Assembly: GCF_030285665.1 (NCBI RefSeq)
Contig: NZ_CP127295.1
Coordinates: 5,952,001 to 6,016,000, forward strand
DNA: 64,000 bases
Direction of reading: 5' to 3'
Source: Amycolatopsis mongoliensis
Lineage (GTDB): Bacteria > Actinomycetota > Actinomycetes > Mycobacteriales > Pseudonocardiaceae
Of the stretch, positions 51,756-59,639 are shown piece by piece. How positions within the stretch are numbered: the stretch's first letter is position 1; every line of letters starts with the position of its first letter. Under the pieces are notes generated by a model, which saw only the letters and a list, made by a program, of their open reading frames with translations, did no database searches and was not told the DNA's origin. The position numbers were made by a program, and so were the translations under genes.

Positions 51756-53860
51756 GCGGCACTCCTGCGGATCGTGAGGTTGCCGAGGTGGTCGACGGTG
51801 CCGGTGGTCCCGCCGGGGACGACCACGGTGGTCGTCGGCACCTCGACGATGGCGGGGCCGGTCAGCACGTGGCCGGCGCGCAGTTCGCGGTAGTCGTAGA
51901 CGGGGGTGTCGACGTAGCCGAGCCGGGCGTCGAGCTGGACCGGGCGGCGGCCGGCCTGCGCGGCGGCCGGGTCGGCCGACGGCGCGGGCGGCACGGGTGG
52001 CAGTTCGGGACTGAACGGCAGCACGCCGATGCCCCGCACGCGGAACGTGATCGCTTGGATCCCGGCTTCGCGGAACCCGGCGTCACGGCCGTAAAGCGCG
52101 GCATAACGCTCTTCGAAGCCCGTGGCCGCCTCCTCGATGGCGGCCATGTCGAGGTGGCCGCGCACCACCGGGGTGCTGACCTCGGCCAGCTGCATCGCGT
52201 ACCGCATGTCGATCTCGCGGTGCAGCTCGACGGTCTCGAACCGCACCCCCTGCCGGTCGAGCCCGTCGAGGACCTGTTTCTCGAGGTCGGCGAAGTTGCG
52301 TTCGGCGCGGGCCGGGTCGAACGGCACGGTTGTCGGGTCCGAAAGTTCGGCCGCCAGCGCGATGTCGGACGAAGCCAGGCCGAACGCGGAGAACGCCGAA
52401 GCCACCGGCCCGAGCGGGACGACGACCTCGTCGACACCGACCTCGGCCGCGTAACCGGCGCAGTGGGCGGGACCCGCACCGCCGAACGCGTAGACCACGA
52501 AGTCGCGGGGGTCGTGCCCCGCTTCGACCACGGTCTTGCGCAGCAGGTCGCCGGTCTGGGCGTTCTGCACGGTGTAGATCGCCGCGGCCGCCTCCTCGAC
52601 GCTCAGCCCGAGCGGTTTGGCGATCCGGACGTCGATCGCCTGCCGGGCCGGTTCCAGCGACAGCGGTTTGCGCCCGCCCAGCAGGCCGCGTTCGGGGAGG
52701 ATGCCCAGCACCAGGTTCGCGTCGGTGTTGGTCGGCTCGGTGCCGCCGTTGCCGTAGCAGGCGGGGCCGGGCACGGCCTGGGCGCTGTGCGGCCCGATGC
52801 GGAGGTTGCCGCCGGCGTCGAGCCAGGCGACGGCGCCGCCGCCGGAGCCGATCGCGTCCACGCGCAGGGTCGGCACGTTGATCGGGTGGTGGTTGATCAC
52901 GGTGGTGGTGTCGCGCACCGGTTCTCCGTCGACAACGAGGCCGGCCAGGAAGGTCGTGCCGCCGACGTCGGTGGAGATGATGTTGCGGTGGCCCAGCTGG
53001 CGGCCGAGCGCGACCGAGCCGATCACCCCGCCGGTGAGGACGGACCCGACGGTGCTGATCGCGGTCGCCGGTGCTTCGGCCGCCGCGACGGCGCCACCGT
53101 TGCTCTGCATGACCAGCAGCGGCCCGGCGAGATCGTTGTCCCGCAACGCGTTCTCGAGCGTGGTGAGGTAGTCCCGCAGCCCCGGCCCGATCTGGGTGCT
53201 CATGATCGTGGTGGCGTTGCGGGCGAACTCGCGGATGCGAGGACTGACTTCACTCGACAGCGCGACGAAGACGTCCGGATCCTCTTCGGCGATGAGAGCG
53301 CGCAAGCGCTGCTCGTGGACCGGGTTGCGGAAGGACCACAGCAGCGACACCGCGATCGCCTTGACGCCGTCGGCGAGCAGGGTCCGGATCGCCGCGCGCG
53401 CCTCCGCCTCGTCCAGCCCGACGACGACGGTGCCGTCCCGGTCGATCCGTTCGGTGACCTCCAGCGCGCACCGCTTGGGGAGCAGCGCGTGGTTCTTGCT
53501 CTGCCCGAGCACGTTCTGCAACTCGTGCGGTGAGCGGCCGAGGTAGCGGCCCTCGACGTTCATGATGAAGATCGAGTCGCGATGGCCCTTGGTGGTGAGG
53601 AAGCCGACCGGCGGCACGTTGCCCATGACCAGCGCGTTGAGCGACGACGTCGTCCCGTGGGCGATGTGGTGGGTCTCCGCCAGCATCTCGGACAGGCTCT
53701 TCCCGAGCTGCTCGGCCAGCAGGCCGAGCACGTCGAGCACGCCGCGGGAGTAGTCCGGCGGGGTGGAGGGCGACTTCGCGGCGAGCACGGTTCCCGCGTC
53801 GTCGTCGAGGACGGCGTCGGTGAACGTGCCGCCCACGTCCACGCCGATGACATAAGCCAT
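51752..53860 (-). CDS. HyuA-type ATP-dependent hydantoinase/oxoprolinase subunit
   Basis: A 702-residue subunit of the hydantoinase A/oxoprolinase family. The actin-like ATPase core begins YVIGVDVGGTFTDAVLDDDA, followed by AHGTTSSLNALVMG, STQIGPGLRDYLTTLE, STDVGGTTFLAGLV and FGGAGPAHCAGYAAEVGVDE. It binds ATP and activates the substrate as a phosphorylated intermediate for the HyuB partner. ATG 53860 follows AAGGAGCG. It is the first gene of a two-gene leftward operon divergent from the flavin monooxygenase, with two copies of an operator-like motif between them. Confidence 0.9.
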   Translation of the reverse strand: MAYVIGVDVGGTFTDAVLDDDAGTVLAAKSPSTPPDYSRGVLDVLGLLAEQLGKSLSEMLAETHHIAHGTTSSLNALVMGNVPPVGFLTTKGHRDSIFIMNVEGRYLGRSPHELQNVLGQSKNHALLPKRCALEVTERIDRDGTVVVGLDEAEARAAIRTLLADGVKAIAVSLLWSFRNPVHEQRLRALIAEEDPDVFVALSSEVSPRIREFARNATTIMSTQIGPGLRDYLTTLENALRDNDLAGPLLVMQSNGGAVAAAEAPATAISTVGSVLTGGVIGSVALGRQLGHRNIISTDVGGTTFLAGLVVDGEPVRDTTTVINHHPINVPTLRVDAIGSGGGAVAWLDAGGNLRIGPHSAQAVPGPACYGNGGTEPTNTDANLVLGILPERGLLGGRKPLSLEPARQAIDVRIAKPLGLSVEEAAAAIYTVQNAQTGDLLRKTVVEAGHDPRDFVVYAFGGAGPAHCAGYAAEVGVDEVVVPLGPVASAFSAFGLASSDIALAAELSDPTTVPFDPARAERNFADLEKQVLDGLDRQGVRFETVELHREIDMRYAMQLAEVSTPVVRGHLDMAAIEEAATGFEERYAALYGRDAGFREAGIQAITFRVRGIGVLPFSPELPPVPPAPSADPAAAQAGRRPVQLDARLGYVDTPVYDYRELRAGHVLTGPAIVEVPTTTVVVPGGTTGTVDHLGNLTIRRSAA

Positions 53861-53900
53861 CTTGAGCGCTCCTTTGCGCGAGAAACTTCCTGACGAGGGT

Positions 53901-53914
53901 GTAGACTATTCGAC
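53901..53914. promoter_or_regulatory. Operator-like site 1 of the second catabolic locus
   Basis: GTAGACTATTCGAC, whose reverse complement GTCGAATAGTCTAC matches the sites at 53957 and 58683 (pattern GTCRA-N4-TNNAC). It lies 41 bases upstream of hyuA. Confidence 0.55.
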
Positions 53915-53956
53915 GTTGATGACAAAGGTCAATCTTGACTTTGTGACTTCGCGAGC

Positions 53957-53970
53957 GTCAAATAGTCGAC
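53957..53970. promoter_or_regulatory. Operator-like site 2 of the second catabolic locus
   Basis: GTCAAATAGTCGAC, with TAGTCGACTA as a perfect inner palindrome running two bases further. It lies 35 bases upstream of the monooxygenase start and is 11 of 14 identical to site 1 read on the other strand. Confidence 0.6.
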
Positions 53971-54004
53971 TAGTACGTCAAACGAAGTCTTCGGAGGTGC
54001 GGTG

Positions 54005-55516
54005 ATGCAGCCACGACGGGTTGCGGTGCTGGGTGGGGGACCGGGCGGGCTCTACACCGCCCGGCTGCTCAAGCTCGCGAATCCCGCCTGCGACGTCCGG
54101 GTGTACGAGCAGGGCGATCCGGGCTCCACCTTCGGCTTCGGGGTCGGCCTCGCCGCCGGCACCCAGCGCAAGCTCGAGGCGGCCGATCCCGACACGCTGC
54201 GCGACCTCGTCGCGGCCGGTCTCCGCCACGACATGACCATGCGGGTCGGCGCCGACTCGGTCCGGGTGCACAACGACCGGCTCATCGGCATCGCCCGCAC
54301 CGAGCTGCTGGCCGTCCTGCAGCGGCACGCGGAAAAGGCGGGCGTCGAGCTGGACTTCGGCACCCGCCGGGCCGCCGGGGACCTGGACGCCGACCTGGTG
54401 GTCGCCGCCGACGGGGTCGGCAGCGCCACCCGGGAGAACGGCTCGTTCGGCGGCCGGATCGACGTCGGCAAGGGGCTGTACCTGTGGTGCGGCACCGATT
54501 TCGCGCTCGACGCCGCGATGTTCGCACCGGTCGAGACCGACTACGGGACGTTCGTGACGCACGCCTACCCCTACTCGGGCGACCGTTCGACGTTCCTCAT
54601 CGAGACCGACGAGGAAACCTGGCGGCGAGCCGGTTTCGACACGACGACCGCTGCCCTCGGGTCCGCCGGAACCGAGTCCGACGAGACCTCTCTGCGGTTC
54701 CTGGAGCAGGCGTTCGCCGAGCAGCTGCGCGGGCACCCGCTGATCGGCAACCGCACCCGCTGGCTGCGCTTCCGCACCGTCCACTGTGACCGCTGGTCGA
54801 GCGGGAACACCGTGCTGCTGGGGGATGCCGCGCACACCGCGCACTTCTCCATCGGCTCCGGCACGAAGCTGGCCATGGAGGACGCGATCGCCCTCGTCGA
54901 CGCACTGGGCGAGGCCGAGAACGTCGGCGCGGCCTTCGCGCGGTACGAACAGGTCCGGCGGCCGTCGGTCGAACGGCTGCAGGAGCTGGCCCGCCGCAGC
55001 CGGCTGTGGTGGGAATCGTTCCCCTCCCGGACCGGGCTGCCCGTCGAACGCCTGATGGTCGCGTACATGTCGCGGGCCGGGAACGTGCCGCTGGACCGGT
55101 TCGCCACCACGGCGCCCGACGTGGTGAGGGCCGCCCTGGAGCAGTACGGCGGCGAACCGGCGGTCGGGAACCTGGCCGGCTGGGTGCTCGGGCGCCCGCT
55201 CGTCCACGGCGGCCGGCGATTCCCCGACCGGACCTCCGTGCCCGAGCTGGAAACGCTCGCCTGCGCGCTCGACGACCCGTGGTCGCCCGAGGGAGACGAG
55301 CTCGTCGCCCGCGCGCGGGACACGGACGGCGTGCTGGTCACCGGCCCGCCCGCCCGGCCCGCCCTGCTCACCCGCCTCGACCTCGCCGAACGGGTCCGGC
55401 TCGAGACCGGTGTGCTGACTGCGGTGGAGGGGCCGGCCGAACTGCGCGACGATCTGGCCGACGGCCTGGTCAGCGGACGTACTGACCTGGTGGTGCTCAC
55501 CGAGGAGACCGCATGA
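54005..55516 (+). CDS. FAD-dependent monooxygenase like salicyloyl-/anthraniloyl-CoA hydroxylases
   Basis: A 503-residue flavoprotein hydroxylase. The N-terminal motif is VAVLGGGPGGLYTARLLKLA (about 6-25). The GD motif region reads GDAAHTAHFSIGSGTKLAME (about 276-295), nearly diagnostic of the salicyloyl-CoA 5-hydroxylase/2-aminobenzoyl-CoA monooxygenase group, which act on CoA thioesters. The C-terminal 90 residues are unusual: instead of an old-yellow-enzyme domain there is a short tail (VPELETLACALDDPWSPEGD). ATG 54005 has GGAGG seven to eight bases upstream; a GTG just before it is also in frame. Four-base coupling to the CoA ligase fits a CoA-ester substrate. Confidence 0.83.
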   Translation: MQPRRVAVLGGGPGGLYTARLLKLANPACDVRVYEQGDPGSTFGFGVGLAAGTQRKLEAADPDTLRDLVAAGLRHDMTMRVGADSVRVHNDRLIGIARTELLAVLQRHAEKAGVELDFGTRRAAGDLDADLVVAADGVGSATRENGSFGGRIDVGKGLYLWCGTDFALDAAMFAPVETDYGTFVTHAYPYSGDRSTFLIETDEETWRRAGFDTTTAALGSAGTESDETSLRFLEQAFAEQLRGHPLIGNRTRWLRFRTVHCDRWSSGNTVLLGDAAHTAHFSIGSGTKLAMEDAIALVDALGEAENVGAAFARYEQVRRPSVERLQELARRSRLWWESFPSRTGLPVERLMVAYMSRAGNVPLDRFATTAPDVVRAALEQYGGEPAVGNLAGWVLGRPLVHGGRRFPDRTSVPELETLACALDDPWSPEGDELVARARDTDGVLVTGPPARPALLTRLDLAERVRLETGVLTAVEGPAELRDDLADGLVSGRTDLVVLTEETA

Positions 55517-57159
55517 AGCTCGTTCCCCACCCCGAGGCCGCCGTCCGCCGCTACCGCGAGGCGGGGCTGTGGGGAACCGGCACGATCGCCACCGAGTTCC
55601 ACCGCGTGGCACAGGCCCATCCGGACCGGGACGCCGTGGTCGCGCTGGACGGCCGGCTCTCCTACCGCGAGCTGGACGAGCGCACCGACCGCGTCGCCGC
55701 GGGGCTGGTCGCGCTGGGGCTGCGGCCGGGGGCCCCGGTGCTGTTCCAGGTGACCAACCGGCTGGAGAGCGTGGTCGCCTGGTACGGCGTGCTGAAGGCC
55801 GGCTTGATCCCGGTCGCCACGCTCGCCGCGCACCGGGGGCACGAGATCGGTGAGATCAGCCGGCGCGTGGGAGCGGTCGCGCACCTGGTCGAGGCGGAGC
55901 TGCGGGGCTTCGATCTCGTCGGGTTCGCGCAGGCGCACCAGCAGGACCACCCGACGCTGCGGCACGTGCTCGTGCTGGGCGACGACCCGCGCGGCCGGTC
56001 GCTCGGCGCACTCGGCAGCGACGTGGACCCGGCCGCCGCCCGCGCGCTCGTCGAGCGGATCCAGTCGGGCCTCGACCCCGACGACGTGGCCGTGTACCAG
56101 CTTTCCGGGGGCACCACCGGCGTGCCGAAGGTGATCCCCCGGCTGCACGCCGAGTACTGGTACAACGGCGCCGAGTACGCGCGTTCCTGGGGCTGGACAC
56201 CGGAAACGCGGGTCGCGCACCTGATCCCGGTCATCCACAACGCCGGGATCGTGTGCGCCGTGCACGGCCCGCACAGCGTGGGCGCGTGCCTCGTCCTCGG
56301 CCGCCCCGACCTGGACGAATCCCTCCCGTTGCTGGCCCGCGAGGGCGCCACCCACGTGCTGCTCGGGCACGGGCACTACCGGGCCGCGTCCCACCCGGGC
56401 TTCGCCGACGCCGCCAAGGCACTCACCCAGGTCGTCCTCTCCGGTGCCAAGGTCCCGGCCGCGCTCTTCGAGGACCTGGAGGCCCGCGGTCTCTGGACGG
56501 GACAGCTGTTCGGCATGGGGGAGGGGCTGTTCCTCACCACGCGGCCCGGGGCGCCGCGCACGGCGCGCCTGGAAACCGTCGGGACACCGCTGTCGGCGTT
56601 CGACGAGGTGCGGATCCTGGAGCCGGGGACCGAGACCGACGTCGACGACGGCGAGGTCGGCGAGCTGTGCTGCCGCGGCCCCTACACCCTGCGTGGCTAC
56701 TACGACGCCGCCGAGCACAACGCCCGCGCCTTCACCGCCGACGGTTTCTACCGCACCGGTGACCTCGCAGCCCGGCGGAAGATCGACGGCGAGTGGTACG
56801 TCTCCATCGAGGGCCGGATCAAGGACCTCATCAACCGCGGCGGCGAGAAGATCAACGCCGAAGAGGTGGAGCTGCTCCTGCTGCGCCACCCGCGGATCAC
56901 CGCGGCCGCCGTCGTCGCCATGCCCGACCCGCGCCTGGGCGAGCGCACCTGCGCCTACGTCGTCGTCGACGGCACGCAGCTGGGCCTGGCCGAGGTACAA
57001 GAGCACTTCGCCGCGCTCGACGTCGCCAAGTTCAAGTGGCCCGAGCGGATCGAGCACGTCCCCGAAATCCCGCGCACGCTCGTCGGCAAGGTCGACAAGA
57101 AGCGCCTGACCGCGGAGATCTCCGACAAGATCGCCGCAGAGAAGGCAGGAACACGATGA
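55513..57159 (+). CDS. Aryl-CoA/aryl-AMP ligase (DhbE-type)
   Basis: A 548-residue ANL-superfamily adenylate-forming enzyme. Motifs are LSGGTTGVPKVIPR (P-loop, about 197-210), GMGEGLFLT (about 335), YRTGDLAARRKIDGEW, GRIKDLINRGGEKINAEEVE and the C-terminal lysine in TLVGKVDKKRL. It is closest by motif to DhbE/EntE-type 2,3-dihydroxybenzoate-AMP ligases and to salicylate/nicotinate-CoA ligases. Here it most likely makes the CoA thioester used by the upstream hydroxylase. It overlaps both neighbours by four bases. Confidence 0.87.
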   Translation: MKLVPHPEAAVRRYREAGLWGTGTIATEFHRVAQAHPDRDAVVALDGRLSYRELDERTDRVAAGLVALGLRPGAPVLFQVTNRLESVVAWYGVLKAGLIPVATLAAHRGHEIGEISRRVGAVAHLVEAELRGFDLVGFAQAHQQDHPTLRHVLVLGDDPRGRSLGALGSDVDPAAARALVERIQSGLDPDDVAVYQLSGGTTGVPKVIPRLHAEYWYNGAEYARSWGWTPETRVAHLIPVIHNAGIVCAVHGPHSVGACLVLGRPDLDESLPLLAREGATHVLLGHGHYRAASHPGFADAAKALTQVVLSGAKVPAALFEDLEARGLWTGQLFGMGEGLFLTTRPGAPRTARLETVGTPLSAFDEVRILEPGTETDVDDGEVGELCCRGPYTLRGYYDAAEHNARAFTADGFYRTGDLAARRKIDGEWYVSIEGRIKDLINRGGEKINAEEVELLLLRHPRITAAAVVAMPDPRLGERTCAYVVVDGTQLGLAEVQEHFAALDVAKFKWPERIEHVPEIPRTLVGKVDKKRLTAEISDKIAAEKAGTR

Positions 57160-57878
57160 CGCACCGGATCGGGCTGGTCGTCCCCAGCTCCAACGTGACT
57201 GTCGAGACCGAAATCCCGGCTCTGCTCTCCCGTCACACCGAGCAGTTCTCCTTCCACTCCAGCCGGATGCGGATGCACCAGGTGACGCCGGAAGAGCTGA
57301 AGGCGATGAACGCCCAGCGCGAGCGGTGCGTGGGCGAGCTGGGTGATGCCGGGGTCGACGCGCTGCTCTACGCCTGCCTCGTCGCCGTCATGGCGCAGGG
57401 CGCCGGCGAGCACCGGCGCGTGGAGAAGGAGATCCGCGGGCAGCTGCCGGACACCGAGATCCTCTCCAGTGCCGGTGCGCTGGTCGAGGGGCTGACCGCC
57501 CTCGGCGCCCGGCGGATCGCACTGGTGACGCCCTACCTGCGGCCGCTCGCCGAGCAGGTCGTGGCCTATCTCGAGGCCGAAGGGTTCACCGTCGCCGACT
57601 GGGCCGCGCTGGAGGTCGGGGACAACGCCGAGGTCGGCTGCATCCCCGGTGACCGCGTGCTGGAAGCCGCCCGCGGGCTCGACCTGAGCGGCGCCGACGC
57701 GCTGGTCATCTCCGCCTGCGTTCAGATGCCTTCGCTGAACCTGCTGGTCCCGGCGGAGGAGGAGTTCGGCTTGCCGGTGCTCTCCGCGGCCACCGCCGGC
57801 GCCTACACGCTGCTCACCAGCCTCGGGCTCGATCCCGTGCTGCCCGGCGCCGGACGGCTGCTCGCGGCGACGCACTGA
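57156..57878 (+). CDS. Maleate isomerase (Asp/Glu racemase superfamily)
   Basis: A 240-residue enzyme matching maleate cis-trans isomerases. The N-terminal substrate loop is GLVVPSSNVTVETEI (about 6-20), and the two catalytic cysteines are in LYACLVAVM (C74) and ISACVQMPSL (C188). It converts maleate to fumarate without cofactor. In nicotinate and some gentisate routes this is the last step before the TCA cycle. It is coupled by four bases to the ligase gene and is followed 21 bases later by the TetR gene. Its presence predicts that ring opening in this pathway ends in maleate. Confidence 0.88.
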   Translation: MTHRIGLVVPSSNVTVETEIPALLSRHTEQFSFHSSRMRMHQVTPEELKAMNAQRERCVGELGDAGVDALLYACLVAVMAQGAGEHRRVEKEIRGQLPDTEILSSAGALVEGLTALGARRIALVTPYLRPLAEQVVAYLEAEGFTVADWAALEVGDNAEVGCIPGDRVLEAARGLDLSGADALVISACVQMPSLNLLVPAEEEFGLPVLSAATAGAYTLLTSLGLDPVLPGAGRLLAATH

Positions 57879-57899
57879 GCACCGATCTATCCTCTGCCC

Positions 57900-58613
57900 A
57901 TGAGTGGGACCGAGAGCGGACGCAGTCGGGGGAGCGCGGGCACCGCCCGCCGGGAGCTGGTGGAGAACGAGCTCTACGAGCACGCCACCCGCCTGTTCGC
58001 CGAGCGGGGGTTCGCCGGCACGAGCCTGCAGGACATCGCCGACGCGATCGGCATCACCCGGCCCGCGCTCTACTACTACGTCAAGAGCAAGGAAGAGCTG
58101 CTCGCCAAGCTCGTCACCGAGGTCACCGACGGCCCGCTCGGGGAGCTCACCGCGCTCGCCGGGCGGCCCGACCTCGACCCCGTCCAGGCGCTCCGCGGTG
58201 TCGTCGACGTGCTGGTGCGCCGGCGCGCCACCCAGCCCGAGCGCTTCCGGCTGCTGATCCGCTCCGAGGCCGAGCTGCCCGAGGGGCTCACCGCGGCCTA
58301 CGACAAGAGCCGCCGGGCCGTGCTCAAGACCATCGCCGGCGTGGTCGAGAAGGGCGTCCGCGCGGGCCGGTTCCGGCCGGTCGACGCCCGGGTCGCGGCA
58401 CTCGGCCTGCTCGGCATGTGCAACTGGGTCGCCTGGTGGTTCCAGCCCGGTGGCCGCGACAGCGCCGACGCGGTGACCGAGCAGCTCGCGGACATGGCCG
58501 TCGGTGCGCTCGAGCGGCCCGACCGCCGGGTCCCCGACGGGGACGGCCCCGCGGCGGCGCTCAAGCTGCTCCGCCAGGACCTCGACCACCTGGAACGCGT
58601 CCTCGACCTCTGA
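57900..58613 (+). CDS. TetR-family transcriptional regulator
   Basis: A 237-residue TetR regulator. The DNA-binding domain (about 18-65) has ATRLFAERGFAGTSLQDIAD and AIGITRPALYYYVKSKEELL, and a helical ligand domain fills the rest with a typical C-terminal dimer helix. It lies at the end of the monooxygenase-ligase-isomerase operon. The 14-bp motif at 53901, 53957 and 58683 flanks its operon and the next one, so it is the likely repressor of all three promoters. Confidence 0.88.
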   Translation: MSGTESGRSRGSAGTARRELVENELYEHATRLFAERGFAGTSLQDIADAIGITRPALYYYVKSKEELLAKLVTEVTDGPLGELTALAGRPDLDPVQALRGVVDVLVRRRATQPERFRLLIRSEAELPEGLTAAYDKSRRAVLKTIAGVVEKGVRAGRFRPVDARVAALGLLGMCNWVAWWFQPGGRDSADAVTEQLADMAVGALERPDRRVPDGDGPAAALKLLRQDLDHLERVLDL

Positions 58614-58629
58614 GGCCCCGGCTTCCCGG

Positions 58630-58655
58630 CTGCCCGTGAAGTGACGCCCGGGCAG
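58630..58655 (+). terminator. Weak hairpin after the TetR gene
   Basis: CTGCCCG (58630-58636) pairs with CGGGCAG (58649-58655) with a 12-base loop, 17 bases after the stop. No T-run. Confidence 0.35.
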
Positions 58656-58682
58656 GCGCACGCCTCGTGAATCGTCTCAAGT

Positions 58683-58696
58683 GTCAAACTGTTGAC
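58683..58696. promoter_or_regulatory. Operator-like site 3 of the second catabolic locus
   Basis: GTCAAACTGTTGAC is a perfect GTCAA-N4-TTGAC palindrome sharing the arms of the site at 53957. It lies 69 bases upstream of the VOC gene; the following CGTACG region may hold the promoter. Confidence 0.6.
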
Positions 58697-58764
58697 TGTC
58701 CCGTCAATTCGAGCGTACGCTCGGGTCACCGAACCCGCCGAGATCGTTTTGCTGGAGGCTTTCG

Positions 58765-59394
58765 ATGACCGAGCTGGCGCACCGGGTGCAGGGGGTCGAC
58801 CACGTCGCGTTCCCGACGTTCGACCCCGCGGCGACCGTGCACTTCTACCGTGACGTACTGGGTTTCCCGGTCGTGCACTCGATCTGCGCGGCCGGCTGGG
58901 GCCCGGAGGACCACCCGGACTTCATCCACTTCTTCTTCGACATCGGCAACGAGGACCGGATCGCGTTCTTCTACTACTTCGGGGCCGAGCAGAGCGTCGG
59001 CGGCGCACCGGGGGAGAAGGGTGACGTCTACGCCCGGTTCGGCGCCGAGGTACCCGACTACTTCGTCCGCTCGCGCCACTTGGCCATCCACGTCGACGAC
59101 GAGGACGACCTGCTGGAGTACCGGCGCCGCCTCGACGCGAGCGCGTGGCCGGTGGAGATGCAGATCCAGCACGAGACGATCGAGTCGATCTACACCCACG
59201 ACCCGAACGGCTACATGGTCGAGCTCACCCGCGCGATGCGTCCCGTGACGCCGCAGGAGGACCTCGACGCGAACCTCACCATCGACGCGCTGCTGGACGT
59301 CGTCGGCGAACCCGAGCCGACGTTCGGAAAACTGCTGGCCCGCAAGGCCGAGCTGATCGTGGAGCGCGCCGCCGACTGGGAGCCTGCGCGATGA
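58765..59394 (+). CDS. VOC-superfamily metalloprotein (glyoxalase/extradiol-type)
   Basis: A 209-residue single-module VOC protein. Metal ligands are visible: His in QGVDHVAFPTF (about H13), His in HLAIHVDDEDDL, and Glu in HDPNGYMVELTR. The fold is that of glyoxalase I, fosfomycin-type proteins and one-domain extradiol dioxygenases. Within this locus it is a candidate ring-cleavage or isomerising enzyme, as no other dioxygenase is present. GGAGG at 58754-58758 precedes ATG 58765. Its stop overlaps the next gene by four bases. Confidence 0.8.
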   Translation: MTELAHRVQGVDHVAFPTFDPAATVHFYRDVLGFPVVHSICAAGWGPEDHPDFIHFFFDIGNEDRIAFFYYFGAEQSVGGAPGEKGDVYARFGAEVPDYFVRSRHLAIHVDDEDDLLEYRRRLDASAWPVEMQIQHETIESIYTHDPNGYMVELTRAMRPVTPQEDLDANLTIDALLDVVGEPEPTFGKLLARKAELIVERAADWEPAR

Positions 59395-59639
59395 CCACGT
59401 TCTACCTGCTCGACGTCCCCGAGAACACGTCCGTCGCCAAGGTCGCGGCCGAGGATCCGGCCGTCACCGTCGGGCAGGTCGGACCGTACTTCGAGATCCA
59501 CGCCGAGAGCACGATCGTGATCGACCGCCGCGCCACCGGATGCCGGCACGCCGTCTGGTACTCCTGCGTCGCCGGAGTGGCGCGGGACAGCCGGATCACC
59601 CAGCACGACAAGAACGCGCTGCGCGTGGAGCCCGCATGA
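59391..59639 (+). CDS. Small conserved-looking protein, function unknown
   Basis: An 82-residue protein with no recognised domain. Sequence features are FYLLDVPENTSVAKVAAEDP, VTVGQVGPYFEIHAESTIVI and CRHAVWYSCVAGVARDSRIT, with two cysteines about ten residues apart. It is overlapped by four bases on both sides by the VOC and hydrolase genes, so it is translated with them and is very likely real. A subunit or chaperone of one of these enzymes is possible. Confidence 0.75.
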   Translation: MTTFYLLDVPENTSVAKVAAEDPAVTVGQVGPYFEIHAESTIVIDRRATGCRHAVWYSCVAGVARDSRITQHDKNALRVEPA

